Assembly: GCF_024172185.1 (NCBI RefSeq) | Contig: NZ_JAMZEC010000001.1 | Span: 9,027,001-9,091,000, forward strand | Length of the DNA stretch: 64,000 nt | Reading direction: 5' to 3' | Source: Nonomuraea roseoviolacea subsp. carminata | GTDB taxonomy: Bacteria; Actinomycetota; Actinomycetes; Streptosporangiales; Streptosporangiaceae | Shown: positions 50,957 through 59,705 of the stretch, piece by piece | Numbering within the stretch: the first letter of the stretch is position 1 | Layout: the number at the start of each line of letters is the position of its first letter | Translations under genes and position numbers: made by a program | Notes under the pieces: model-generated | Databases searched by the model: none | What the model was told of the DNA's origin: nothing | Seen by the model: only the letters and a program-made list of their open reading frames with translations

Positions 50957-51904
50957 TCAGGCGGGCGGGGTCTCGCGGCCGGGGAGCTGGTCCAGGCGGC
51001 GCAGGATGACGCCCTCGCGCAGCGCCCAGGGGCAGACCTCCAGACGGTCCACCTCGAACAGGTCCATCGCCGCGTCGGCGACCAGCGCGCCGGCGGCGAG
51101 CTGGGCCGCCCGCCCCGGCGACACGCCGGGCAGCGCGGCCCGCGTGGCCGTGTCCATGGTGGTCAGCTTCCCCGCCCAGTGGGCCAGGTCCTGGCGCGAC
51201 AGCGAGCGCGAGGCGTAGACCCCCTCGCTCGACGGCGCCGCCCCCGCGACCCTGGCGAGCTGCTTGAACGTCTTGGAGGTGGCCACCGCGCAGGTGGACT
51301 CGCCGTTGCGGACCACGTCGCGGACCGTGCGGGCGATCTCGGCGCGCACGTGCCGGCGCAGCGCCCGCACCTCGTCCGCGGGCGGCGGGTCGGCGGTGAA
51401 CCAGTCGCGCGTCAGCCGGCCCGCCCCCAGCGGCAGCGACACGGCCACGTCCGGCTCCTCGTCCACGCCCGCGGCGATCTCCAGCGAGCCGCCGCCGATG
51501 TCGAAGACCAGCAGCCGCCCGGCCGACCAGCCGAACCAGCGCCGCACCGCCAGGAACGTCAGCCTGGCCTCGTCGCGCCCGGACAGCACGTCGATGTCGA
51601 CGCCGCAGCGCTCGTCGATCCGGGCCAGCACCTGCTCGCCGTTGGCCGCCTCGCGCACGGCCGACGTCGCGAACGCGAGGAAGTCCTCGACCCCCTTGTC
51701 CTCGGCCAGCCGCAGGGCCTCCTCGACGAAGGCGCCGAGCCGCTCGATGCCCTCGGCGGACAGCTCGTTGCGCGCGTCCAGGTACTCGGTCAGGCGCAGC
51801 TCCTCCTTGTGGGAGTACGCGGGAAGGGGCCGGGCGCCCCGATGGGCGTCGACGACCAGTAAATGAACGGTGTTCGAGCCGATGTCCAGCACGCCGAGTC
51901 GCAT
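50957..51904 (-). CDS. Ppx/GppA phosphatase-family protein
   Basis: The 315-aa actin/ASKHA-fold enzyme has GVLDIGSNTVHLLVVD at the N-terminus, FATSAVREA in the middle and the phosphate loop VFDIGGGSLEIA. It probably hydrolyses polyphosphate or (p)ppGpp. TAGCGT lies exactly 7 nt before ATG 51904, which decides for this start over the in-frame ATG 51910 and implies a leaderless mRNA. It diverges from the MurG-like gene. Confidence 0.9.
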   Translation of the reverse strand: MRLGVLDIGSNTVHLLVVDAHRGARPLPAYSHKEELRLTEYLDARNELSAEGIERLGAFVEEALRLAEDKGVEDFLAFATSAVREAANGEQVLARIDERCGVDIDVLSGRDEARLTFLAVRRWFGWSAGRLLVFDIGGGSLEIAAGVDEEPDVAVSLPLGAGRLTRDWFTADPPPADEVRALRRHVRAEIARTVRDVVRNGESTCAVATSKTFKQLARVAGAAPSSEGVYASRSLSRQDLAHWAGKLTTMDTATRAALPGVSPGRAAQLAAGALVADAAMDLFEVDRLEVCPWALREGVILRRLDQLPGRETPPA

Positions 51905-52020
51905 GTCCATGACGCTACCGGCCTGCGGCGCGCACGGCGACGCCACCCCCGCGGGGCCGGTCCGCCGCCGCGCGGGGGCGGGAGTACGGGTTCCCCCCGT
52001 CACGGCCATACGCTGATCGC

Positions 52021-53154
52021 ATGTCTCGAACCCTGCGACTGCTGATCACCGGCGGCGGCACCGGAGGTCACACGTACCCGGCTCTGACCACCCTGACGGC
52101 CGTGCGGCGACGTCAGGTGCCGCACGAGGTGCTCTGGGTGGGCACCGCCAACGGGCTGGAGGCCAGGATCACGGCCGAGCACGGCATCCCGTTCAAGGCG
52201 ATCACCACGGGCAAGCTGCGCCGCCGGCCCAACCTGCGCGAGCTCGGCACCAACATCGCCGACGTGTTCCGCATCCCGGTGGGCGTGGCCCAGGCGATCG
52301 GGCACGCCGCCCGCTTCCTGCCGGACGTGGTGCTGTCGACCGGGGGGTACGTGGCCGTGCCGATCGGCGTGGCCGCCAAGCTGATCCGCCGGCCGCTCGT
52401 CATGCACGAGCAGACCACGGTGGTGGGGCTGGCCAACCGGATCCTGGCCCGGCTGGCGACCCGGATCGCGCTGTCGCACGAGTCGTCGCTGGAGTACCTG
52501 CCGGCCTCGGTGCGCGACCGGGCCGTGGTGACCGGCAACCCGATCCGGCCGGAGCTGCTGCAGGGCAACCGGGCCGCCGCGTACGACCTGTTCGGATTGA
52601 CGTTCGAGGTGCCGCTGATCTACGTGACGGGCGGAGCGCAGGGCAGCAAGCAGATCAACACGCTGCTCGCGGAGATCCTGCCCCGGCTGCTGCCGCACGC
52701 GCAGGTCGTGCACCAGTGCGGCCCCGCCTGGATCGAGCAGATGCGGGCCGTCGCGCTGCCGCCGGAGCTGGCCGACCGCTACCACCCGGTGCCGTACGTG
52801 GGATCGGAGCTCGCCGACCTGTTCGCCGCGGCCGACGTGGTGATCGCGCGCAGCGGCGCCGGCACGGTGTCGGAGCTGACGGCCATCGGCAAGCCGTCGG
52901 TTCTCGTCCCGCTCATCCCGACCGGCGGCGACGAGCAGCGCAAGAACGCCGGCTACCTCGTGTCGGCGGGCGCGGCGCGGGCGCTGCTGGAGCCGCACCC
53001 GACGGCCGACATGCTGCTGGCCGAGCTGATGCCGCTGCTGGCCGACCCCGAGCTGCGCGCGGCGATGGCCGAGGCGGCGCGCAAGGCGGGCCGCGTGGAC
53101 GCCGCGGAGGCGCTGTGCGACGTGCTGCTGGAGACGGCTCACTGGCACGGCTGA
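52021..53154 (+). CDS. MurG-like UDP-GlcNAc transferase (GT28)
   Basis: The 377-aa GT-B enzyme has the N-terminal glycine loop ITGGGTGGHTYPAL, LSTGGYVAVP, HEQTTVVGLANR, GGAQGSKQIN and the donor-binding RSGAGTVSEL. These match MurG, which adds GlcNAc to lipid I. There is no mur/fts cluster around it, so this is likely a stand-alone paralogue, perhaps for another lipid-linked glycan. TACGCT sits 6 nt before the ATG (leaderless). Confidence 0.88.
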   Translation: MSRTLRLLITGGGTGGHTYPALTTLTAVRRRQVPHEVLWVGTANGLEARITAEHGIPFKAITTGKLRRRPNLRELGTNIADVFRIPVGVAQAIGHAARFLPDVVLSTGGYVAVPIGVAAKLIRRPLVMHEQTTVVGLANRILARLATRIALSHESSLEYLPASVRDRAVVTGNPIRPELLQGNRAAAYDLFGLTFEVPLIYVTGGAQGSKQINTLLAEILPRLLPHAQVVHQCGPAWIEQMRAVALPPELADRYHPVPYVGSELADLFAAADVVIARSGAGTVSELTAIGKPSVLVPLIPTGGDEQRKNAGYLVSAGAARALLEPHPTADMLLAELMPLLADPELRAAMAEAARKAGRVDAAEALCDVLLETAHWHG

Positions 53155-53212
53155 CCACCCCCTGCACCGGGCGCCGCGGCTCAGAGGGCGGGGGCTCAGG
53201 GGTCCGGGGGGC

Positions 53213-54211
53213 TCAGGGGTCCGGGGTGAGCGGGCGGAGGGTCTCGCGGGCGGCGCGGACGCTGTCGCGCAACGCCTGTTCGAGCCGGCCGGCGTCCTCG
53301 GCCAGCCGGCCCAGCTCGGGCACGGCCGGCCCGGCGGCGCCCGACTCGGCCAGCAGCTCCTCGTAGCGCGGCAGCGTGGCGCCGAGCCGCTCGATCTGGC
53401 CGCGGGCCCGGTGCGCGCGCTCGGCGTCGGCGACGTGGCCCGCGTAGCGTTCCAGCGCCTCCACCCGGGCCACCACGGCGGCCTCGCTGCCGGCCAGGGC
53501 GCGGCCGAGCGGCTCGGCGACGGCGGCCACCTCCGGCGTCACGCCCTCCGCGAGCACCTCCTCGTGCTCGGCCCGCAGCTCCGACAGCTTGGCCAGCAGC
53601 CGGGCGATCTCCCACTCCTGCTCGGGCAGCATCACCGCGTTGCGCACCCCGTCCAGCAGCCCCTCGGCGTTGACGCGCGAGCCCATGACGGAGGCGACCG
53701 CCGCGTGCGCGCGGTCCATGAGGGCGCGGGCGGGCCCGTCGAGACCGTCGCACAACACGTAGCGCTCCTCGTGCCGGCGGGCGGTCTCGTACACCCGCGC
53801 CTCCTCGGCGCGGCGGCGCTCGGCCCGCGCGTCCGGGCGGGGCTTGAGCAGCACGCCGACGATCAGCAGCGCGGCGCTGGACATGACGACGGCGAAGGCC
53901 GTGTAGCGCTCGGAGAGGAAGAGGTCCAGGCCGGCGGCGACGGCGGCCAGCGCGAGGGCGGTGGCGGCGGGACGGGCGGCGGCGCTCAGGACCGTGGAGC
54001 GGCGTCCTCCTTCGGGCGCCCAGCCCGCGCGCATCAGCGCCAGCAGGCGGGGGTTGCCGCACAGCAGCGCGGCGTCCTCGCGGGGCACCGCCGGATCGAC
54101 CACCACCTCCGCCTGCCCACCCGCCGGGTCGGCCCCCGCCTGGGCTGCCTCGCCGGGCGCCGGGGACGGCAGGTCGGCGTGTCCGTGGGCACGGTCGTCG
54201 GCTGTCGTCAT
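53213..54211 (-). CDS. membrane-anchored coiled-coil protein, paralogue A
   Basis: The 332-aa product has a Pro/Ala-rich N-terminus, two transmembrane helices at ~83-101 and ~107-123, and then a long charged helical region. It contains the block VNAEGLLDGVRNAVMLPEQEWEIARLLAKL, shared almost word for word with the next gene. I know no family for it. It follows paralogue B by 9 nt on the same strand, so the two are probably cotranscribed and may form a hetero-oligomer. Confidence 0.72.
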   Translation of the reverse strand: MTTADDRAHGHADLPSPAPGEAAQAGADPAGGQAEVVVDPAVPREDAALLCGNPRLLALMRAGWAPEGGRRSTVLSAAARPAATALALAAVAAGLDLFLSERYTAFAVVMSSAALLIVGVLLKPRPDARAERRRAEEARVYETARRHEERYVLCDGLDGPARALMDRAHAAVASVMGSRVNAEGLLDGVRNAVMLPEQEWEIARLLAKLSELRAEHEEVLAEGVTPEVAAVAEPLGRALAGSEAAVVARVEALERYAGHVADAERAHRARGQIERLGATLPRYEELLAESGAAGPAVPELGRLAEDAGRLEQALRDSVRAARETLRPLTPDP

Positions 54212-54220
54212 CCGGGCGGG

Positions 54221-55123
54221 TCAGCCTTCGAGGTAGCGGAACGCCTCGTGGGCGGAGCTGACGCTGCGGCGTAAGACGCGTTCGAGCTGGTCGGCGTCCT
54301 CGGCGAGACGCTCCAGCTCCGGCACGGACAGCCCGTCGGCGCCCGACTCGGCCAGCAGCTCCTCGTAGCGGGGCAGGCGCGCCCGCAGCTCCTCGATCTG
54401 CTCGCGCGCGTGGTAGGCGCGCTCGGCGTCGGCGACGTGGCCGGCGTAACGTTCGAGCGCCTCCACGCGCGCCACCACGGCGGACTCGCTGGTGGCCAGC
54501 GCCCGTTCCAGCGGTTCGACCACCGCCGCCACCTCGGGGGCGACGCCCCGGTCCAGCAGCTCCCGGTGGTCCGCGCGCAGCGCCGCCAGCTTGGCCAGCA
54601 GCCGGGCGATCTCCCACTCCTGCTCGGGCAGCATCACCGCGTTGCGGGCGCCGTCGAGCAGGCCCTCGGCGTTGACGTGGGAGCGCAGGACGCCGCCGAT
54701 GGCGCGCTGGGCGCGGAGGAGCACGGCGCGGGCCTCCTCGTCGAAGTCGTCCGGCAGCAGGAAGCGGCCGTCGTGCAGGCGCGCCTGCTCGTAGACGGTC
54801 CGCTCGTACGGCCGCTCGGTCTCGGGCGCCTCGCCGAGGGTGCTGGTCTTGACGAGGACGACCAGCATGAACGCGCCGAGCAGCACGAAGCCGGCGGGCG
54901 CCGCGGGCGATTCGAGCAGGACGGCCATGAGGGCGAGCACCACGGGCGTGGCGGCGAGCAGCGCGACGCCGGACGGGCTGCGCCGGCGCGGCGCGGGCGC
55001 CGAGGCGGGCGGCACCCAGCCGGCCCTGATCCGGGCCAGCAGGGGGGCGTTGGCGCGCAGCAATCCGGCGATCTCCGGGGGTACTCCCGGTTCGACTACC
55101 ACACCCACGCTCTGCCCTGGCAC
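54221..55123 (-). CDS. membrane-anchored coiled-coil protein, paralogue B
   Basis: The 300-aa product has the same plan as its neighbour: short N-terminal part, two hydrophobic helices (~51-69, ~74-92) and a cytoplasmic helical domain. Shared blocks are VNAEGLLDGARNAVMLPEQEWEIARLLAKL and VEALERYAGHVADAERA. A local duplication is evident. The start is GTG 55123 with GGGGGCGCCAGG upstream; GTG codons 12-15 nt further in are alternatives. Function unknown; an envelope-stress or scaffold role is only a guess. Confidence 0.72.
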   Translation of the reverse strand: MPGQSVGVVVEPGVPPEIAGLLRANAPLLARIRAGWVPPASAPAPRRRSPSGVALLAATPVVLALMAVLLESPAAPAGFVLLGAFMLVVLVKTSTLGEAPETERPYERTVYEQARLHDGRFLLPDDFDEEARAVLLRAQRAIGGVLRSHVNAEGLLDGARNAVMLPEQEWEIARLLAKLAALRADHRELLDRGVAPEVAAVVEPLERALATSESAVVARVEALERYAGHVADAERAYHAREQIEELRARLPRYEELLAESGADGLSVPELERLAEDADQLERVLRRSVSSAHEAFRYLEG

Positions 55124-55382
55124 CCTGGCGCCCCCAACGCTCGTGATGTCCGGATACTACGGAACATTCCGCCCGTATGTCAGCCTCGCGAAGGACAGTC
55201 CAGCCGTACCCCCCGAGCCCTGTCATGACACGGCGCGCCGTCCCGCCAGGTCATCCCGTCTCACCGCGCACCGCCTTCGGACGCGGCGGAAACGCGGCGT
55301 TCCTCCTCCCGTGGCGCGCCCCCGCCGGCTCCCCCGTGTCGGCGGCGCCGCCATCGCGATCATCCGGCTAACGTTGGACGTC

Positions 55383-56345
55383 ATGAGATCCGCGCACGTC
55401 ATGATCGCCGCACCGCTCGCCCTCCTCCTCGCCGGCTGCGGGGGCGTGGCCGACGGAGCGGCGGCCACGCCTCCGCCGTCCCGGGCCGCCGCCGCGCGGG
55501 CTTCGGCCGGTGCCACGCCCGCCGCGAAGGTTCCCGCCTCCGGCCGGGGCGAGGCGGAGGAGCGGCCCGCCGCGGGCGCCGGCGTGCCCGCGCCCGACGC
55601 GCCCATCCCGACCGACCCGGCCGAGCTGGCCGCGGCCCTGCGCACGACCACCACCAGCCTGTACGCGGCGATCGACCGCTGGACCAGGAGCGGCCAGGAG
55701 AGCCCGCCCCAGGACGTCGTGCTGCTCTCCCTGCACCAGCAGCGCATCTACCGGGTGCTGGCCCGCGACGCGGCGCTGACGCGGCGCACGGCCGAGCGGC
55801 TGCCGGCCCGGCTGGCGGCCGAGGCGCGCGACAACGCCACGGCCGTGGGCCGCCTCCTGTCGCTGGCCCGCCCCATCAGCGCCGCCCGGCGCAAGCAGAT
55901 GCGCCTGGCCGAGCCGCTGCCCGCCGAGCGGCTGCGCGGTTACATGACGCGGGCCGAGAAGCGGTTCGGCGTGGACTGGGAGGTGCTGGCGGCCGTCATG
56001 CTCGTGGAGACCAAGTTCGGCCGGGTCACCTCGTCCAGCTCGGCGGGGGCGCAGGGGCCCATGCAGTTCATGCCGGCCACCTGGCGGCAGTACGGGCTGG
56101 GCGGCGACATCCACGACGCGCGCGACGCGATCCTCGGGGCGGCCAACTACCTCAAGGCGTCCGGCGCGCCCGGCGACTACCGGCGGGCGCTGTACGCCTA
56201 CAACCACTCCGACCACTACGTGGACGCCGTACAGGCGCACGCCCGGCAGATGCAGCGCGACCCGCGCAGCTTCTACGCCTACTACAACTGGCAGGTGTTC
56301 GTGCTGTCGGCGAAGGGCGACCTGCGCCTCACCGGCCCGCGCTGA
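55383..56345 (+). CDS. lytic transglycosylase lipoprotein (SLT domain)
   Basis: The 320-aa exported lipoprotein has lipobox LAGC with C19. An Ala/Pro-rich linker (~20-85) and a helical region follow, then a transglycosylase domain. The catalytic Glu lies in AAVMLVETKFG, followed by SSSSAGAQGPMQFMPATWRQYG and AANYLKASG. It cleaves peptidoglycan glycan strands outside the membrane. The ATG at 55383 has TAACGT 8 nt upstream. Its 3' end overlaps the convergent GT-C gene by 17 bp. Confidence 0.9.
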   Translation: MRSAHVMIAAPLALLLAGCGGVADGAAATPPPSRAAAARASAGATPAAKVPASGRGEAEERPAAGAGVPAPDAPIPTDPAELAAALRTTTTSLYAAIDRWTRSGQESPPQDVVLLSLHQQRIYRVLARDAALTRRTAERLPARLAAEARDNATAVGRLLSLARPISAARRKQMRLAEPLPAERLRGYMTRAEKRFGVDWEVLAAVMLVETKFGRVTSSSSAGAQGPMQFMPATWRQYGLGGDIHDARDAILGAANYLKASGAPGDYRRALYAYNHSDHYVDAVQAHARQMQRDPRSFYAYYNWQVFVLSAKGDLRLTGPR

Positions 56346-57747
56346 CCGCGGCCGGGGCCGCCCGTCCCGGGGGCCGCACCGCCGCCAGGGCAGCGGCCAG
56401 GCAGGCCACCGGGATGGCGGGCAGCACGTACCGGTGGTCGAAGTCCAGCGCGGCCACCGGCGCGACCAGCAGGAACACCGCGAACGCCCAGGGCAGCAGC
56501 GCCGGCCGGCGGCGACCCGCCGAGCCGAGGCCGCCGGCCAGCAGGAGCACGCCGAACAGCGTGCCGTGCAGGAACCACGGGTAGCGGTAGGCGGCCAGCG
56601 CCGAGGCGTACGGCTCGACGGAGCTCATGCCGCGGATGCCCGGGTCGTACTCCCGGCGCACCTTGCCGACGAGCGGCTGCTCCTCGGGCAGCGGCCAGGA
56701 GCCGCGCGGGAACGTGGTCGTCGGGCTCACCCGCGCGGGGTGCCGCACGGGCTCCCAGGTGAAGGCGAGCGCGGTGTCGCGGGCCACCTCGCGCAGGTAG
56801 TCGAGCGGCTGGGCGGCGATGGCCCGCAGGGCGAAGGAGCGGGCCAGGTCGTTGTGGGCGAAGCGGCCCCCGGGCAACAGGTTCAGCGACGCGCCGGGGG
56901 CCCACACGTACTCGGAGGCGGCGTCGGCGACGGTGCCGTTCGGGCAGAGCACGGCCTCGTCCGCGGGCGGCCGGATCACCGAGCAGTCGGCGAACGTCAT
57001 CGTGCGGGCCCACAGCGCGACCCCGTCGGAGCCGCTGAGCGCGAACCGGCCGTGGTGCTGGGCGTACCAGCCGGCGTAGCCCAGCAGCGGCAGGGCGCCG
57101 GCGACGGCCGCGGCGGCCACGCGCCGCCACCCGGCCCGCCGGAGGAGGAGGTGGAGGACCACCAGGCCGAGCAGCGGGGCGGCGGCGGTCCGGGTGAGCC
57201 CGGCCAGCGCCACGAGCAGGCCGGACAGCGCCGCCACGCGCGTGGAGACCTCCTCGCGCCACATCACCACGAGCAGCGCCGCCACCACCAGGAAGATCAC
57301 CTGAAGGTCGGAGAGGATCGCGTGCTCCAGCCGCAGGAACGACGGGTCGAACAGCACGGGAGCGGCGGCCAGCGTGGCGCCCCATCCCGGCAGCGACCGG
57401 CGGCGCAGCAACGCGTAGATCATCACGCCGACGCCGAGCCCCATCGCGTGCTGCGCCCCGGCGACCAGCTCGACGCTGTGGAAGGGCCGCAGCAGCCACA
57501 GGAACCAGGAGTACCCGGCCGGGTGGAAGGCGCCCTGCGGGCGCAGGTGGACGGCCGTGTCCAGGTACGTGAACGAGTCGTACCAGTAGAGCTGCGCGGT
57601 GTCGTACCCCAGCATGACGAGCACGCGCAGCGCGACGGCGGGCACGAGCGCGAGCCCGAACACCAGGTGGCCCCGCAGGAGCCCGCCGGGGCGCCTCCCG
57701 GCGTCCTGCGCGCGCGACCGGACGGACGCCGCGAACGCGGTCGCCAT
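56329..57747 (-). CDS. GT-C family membrane glycosyltransferase (GT39-like)
   Basis: The 472-aa protein has about ten to twelve hydrophobic segments. An acidic first loop YDTAQLYWYDSFTYLDTAVHL is in the place where PMT-like enzymes carry their catalytic acid. The later extracytoplasmic region (~225-360) is soluble. It probably uses a polyprenyl-phospho-sugar. A GGGAGGG ribosome site precedes the ATG. The family call is looser than for the gene at 20194 because the DE motif is not textbook. Confidence 0.75.
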   Translation of the reverse strand: MATAFAASVRSRAQDAGRRPGGLLRGHLVFGLALVPAVALRVLVMLGYDTAQLYWYDSFTYLDTAVHLRPQGAFHPAGYSWFLWLLRPFHSVELVAGAQHAMGLGVGVMIYALLRRRSLPGWGATLAAAPVLFDPSFLRLEHAILSDLQVIFLVVAALLVVMWREEVSTRVAALSGLLVALAGLTRTAAAPLLGLVVLHLLLRRAGWRRVAAAAVAGALPLLGYAGWYAQHHGRFALSGSDGVALWARTMTFADCSVIRPPADEAVLCPNGTVADAASEYVWAPGASLNLLPGGRFAHNDLARSFALRAIAAQPLDYLREVARDTALAFTWEPVRHPARVSPTTTFPRGSWPLPEEQPLVGKVRREYDPGIRGMSSVEPYASALAAYRYPWFLHGTLFGVLLLAGGLGSAGRRRPALLPWAFAVFLLVAPVAALDFDHRYVLPAIPVACLAAALAAVRPPGRAAPAAVSAGR

Positions 57748-57812
57748 GGCTGCCCTCCCCCGGGACGGACCGGGCGGATCCGGCCGTAGGGGACGCAGTC
57801 CAGCGGACGGCC

Positions 57813-57881
57813 GATAACGTGAGCATCACCACTTTCGGTTATGCCCGCGTTATCCCGCCCCGGGCATACTGCCGGGGTTTT
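57813..57881 (+). promoter_or_regulatory. leader of the OmpR-type system: inverted repeat and hairpin with T-run
   Basis: GATAACG (57813-57819) and CGTTATC (57848-57854) form a 7-nt inverted repeat, a possible response-regulator site. It is followed by CCCCGG (57858-57863), eight loop bases, CCGGGG (57872-57877) and TTTT (57878-57881), which looks like an intrinsic terminator 19 nt before the regulator start. It could attenuate the operon or simply insulate it. Confidence 0.45.
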
Positions 57882-57900
57882 CGCGTCATATGGGGGCTGA

Positions 57901-58557
57901 ATGCGTGTTCTGATCGCCGAGGACGAGCGAATGCTCGCCGACTCGATCGCGGAGGGGTTACGGGGCGAGGCGCTCGCGGTGGACGTCGCCTACGACGGCG
58001 ACGCCGCGCTGGAGCGGCTCGGCGTGCACGACTACGACGTGCTCATCCTCGACCGCGACCTCCCGGTCGTGCACGGGGACGTCGTCTGCGCGCGCGTGGT
58101 CGAGGAGGGCTGGCTGGTGCGGGTGCTCATGCTGACCGCCGCGGGCGACGTGCGCTCGCGCGTGGCGGGGCTGTCGCTGGGCGCCGACGACTACCTGCCC
58201 AAGCCGTTCGCGTTCGAGGAGCTGGTGGCGCGGGTGCACGCGCTCGGCCGCCGCGCCCGCAAGGCCGACCCGCCGATGCTGGAGCGGGCCGGCGTGCGCC
58301 TGGACTGGGCGCACCGGCAGGTCTTCCGCGGGGGCCGGTACGTGCCGCTGGCGCGCAAGGAGTTCGGGGTGCTGGCGGAGCTGCTGCGCGCGCGGGGGGC
58401 CGTCGTGTCCGCCGAGGAGCTGCTGGAGAAGGTCTGGGACGAGAACATCGACCCGTTCACCAACACCGTGCGCACGACGATGATGAAGCTGCGCAAGAAG
58501 CTCGGCGAGCCGCAGGTCATCGAGACCGTGCCGGGATCGGGGTACCGCATACCATGA
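57901..58557 (+). CDS. OmpR-family response regulator
   Basis: The 218-aa protein has receiver pocket E7-D8, phosphoacceptor D51 in VLILDRDLP and Lys in YLPKPFAFEELVARV. A C-terminal winged helix has VPLARKEFGVLAELLRARGAVVS and TVRTTMMKLRKKLG, ending PGSGYRIP. A GGGGG site precedes the ATG at 57901. Its stop overlaps the kinase start as ATGA. Confidence 0.94.
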   Translation: MRVLIAEDERMLADSIAEGLRGEALAVDVAYDGDAALERLGVHDYDVLILDRDLPVVHGDVVCARVVEEGWLVRVLMLTAAGDVRSRVAGLSLGADDYLPKPFAFEELVARVHALGRRARKADPPMLERAGVRLDWAHRQVFRGGRYVPLARKEFGVLAELLRARGAVVSAEELLEKVWDENIDPFTNTVRTTMMKLRKKLGEPQVIETVPGSGYRIP

Positions 58558-59705
58558 GCATGCGCATGCGCTTCGCCGTGGCGTCGGCCGTCGTCACGGC
58601 CGTCGTCGGCACGCTGGTGGTGGCGGGCGTCTACCTGACGGTGCGGCACAGCCTGCAGTACCGCAACGGCCTGATGACGCCCCGGTACATCTCCGTGCAG
58701 GGGGGCCGGGGGTTCTACCGGGGCGAGGACTACTACGAGGTGGCCCGCGCCCGCGTCATGCAGGTCCGCGCCGTCTACGAGCGCGACACGCTGGCCAACG
58801 TGCGCACGATCGGCGGGATCGCCGTGCTCGCCGCCGCGATCCTCGCCCTCGGCGCCGGATGGCGCGCCGCCGGCTGGGTGCTGCGGCCCCTCAGCGACGT
58901 CACCGAGACCACCCGGCGGGTCGCGCAGAACCACGACCTGACCGAGCGCATCGCCTACGACGGGCCGCACGACGAGCTGAAGGAACTGACCGACAGCTAC
59001 GACACCATGCTCGGCCGGCTGGCCCGCTCCTTCGACGGCCAGCGGCGCTTCGTCGCCAACGCCTCGCACGAGCTGCGCACCCCGCTGACCATCAACCGGA
59101 CGCTGGTGGACGTGGCGGTGCGCCGCCCCGACGCCACCGACGACGTCAAGCGGCTCGGCGAGTCGCTGCTGCTCGTCAACGCCCGCCACGAACGGCTCAT
59201 CGACGGGCTGCTGGCGCTGGCCGAGGGCGAGCAGGCGGTGCTGGACCGGCGGCCGTTCGACCTGACGGACGTGGCCGAGCACGTGCTGGACCTGGCGGCC
59301 GACGAGGCGGCCGAGCGGGAGGTGACCATCCACCGGCTGCTCGACACCGCGCCGACCACGGGCGAGGCGGTGCTGGTGGAGCGGCTGGTGCAGAATCTCG
59401 TGGAGAACGCCATCCGGCACAACCACCCCAAGGGGGAGGTCTGGGTGACGACGCGGCAGCGGGCCGAGCGGGTGGAGCTCGTGGTGGCCAACACCGGTCT
59501 GCAGGTGCCGCCGTACGAGATCGAGACCATCTTCGAGCCGTTCCGGCGGCTGCACGGCGACCGGCTGCGCTCCGACCGGGGCAGCGGGCTGGGGCTGTCG
59601 ATCGTGCGGGTGATCACGGAGGCGCACGGCGGGACGGTGGTGGCCCGGCCGCGCGACGAGGGCGGCCTGACGATCACGGTGGAGCTGCCGGCGGGGGCCT
59701 CCTAA
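58554..59705 (+). CDS. sensor histidine kinase (HisKA type)
   Basis: The 383-aa membrane kinase has TM1 (~7-28), a ~55-residue periplasmic loop, TM2 (~85-104), a HAMP linker (WVLRPLSDVTETTRRVAQNHDL) and H172 in FVANASHELRTPL. HATPase boxes are NLVENAIRHN, GLQVPPYEIETIFEPFRRL and RGSGLGLSIVR. The sensing loop is small, as in sensors of envelope or antimicrobial stress. Its stop codon overlaps the stop codon of the convergent NACHT gene. Confidence 0.93.
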   Translation: MSMRMRFAVASAVVTAVVGTLVVAGVYLTVRHSLQYRNGLMTPRYISVQGGRGFYRGEDYYEVARARVMQVRAVYERDTLANVRTIGGIAVLAAAILALGAGWRAAGWVLRPLSDVTETTRRVAQNHDLTERIAYDGPHDELKELTDSYDTMLGRLARSFDGQRRFVANASHELRTPLTINRTLVDVAVRRPDATDDVKRLGESLLLVNARHERLIDGLLALAEGEQAVLDRRPFDLTDVAEHVLDLAADEAAEREVTIHRLLDTAPTTGEAVLVERLVQNLVENAIRHNHPKGEVWVTTRQRAERVELVVANTGLQVPPYEIETIFEPFRRLHGDRLRSDRGSGLGLSIVRVITEAHGGTVVARPRDEGGLTITVELPAGAS

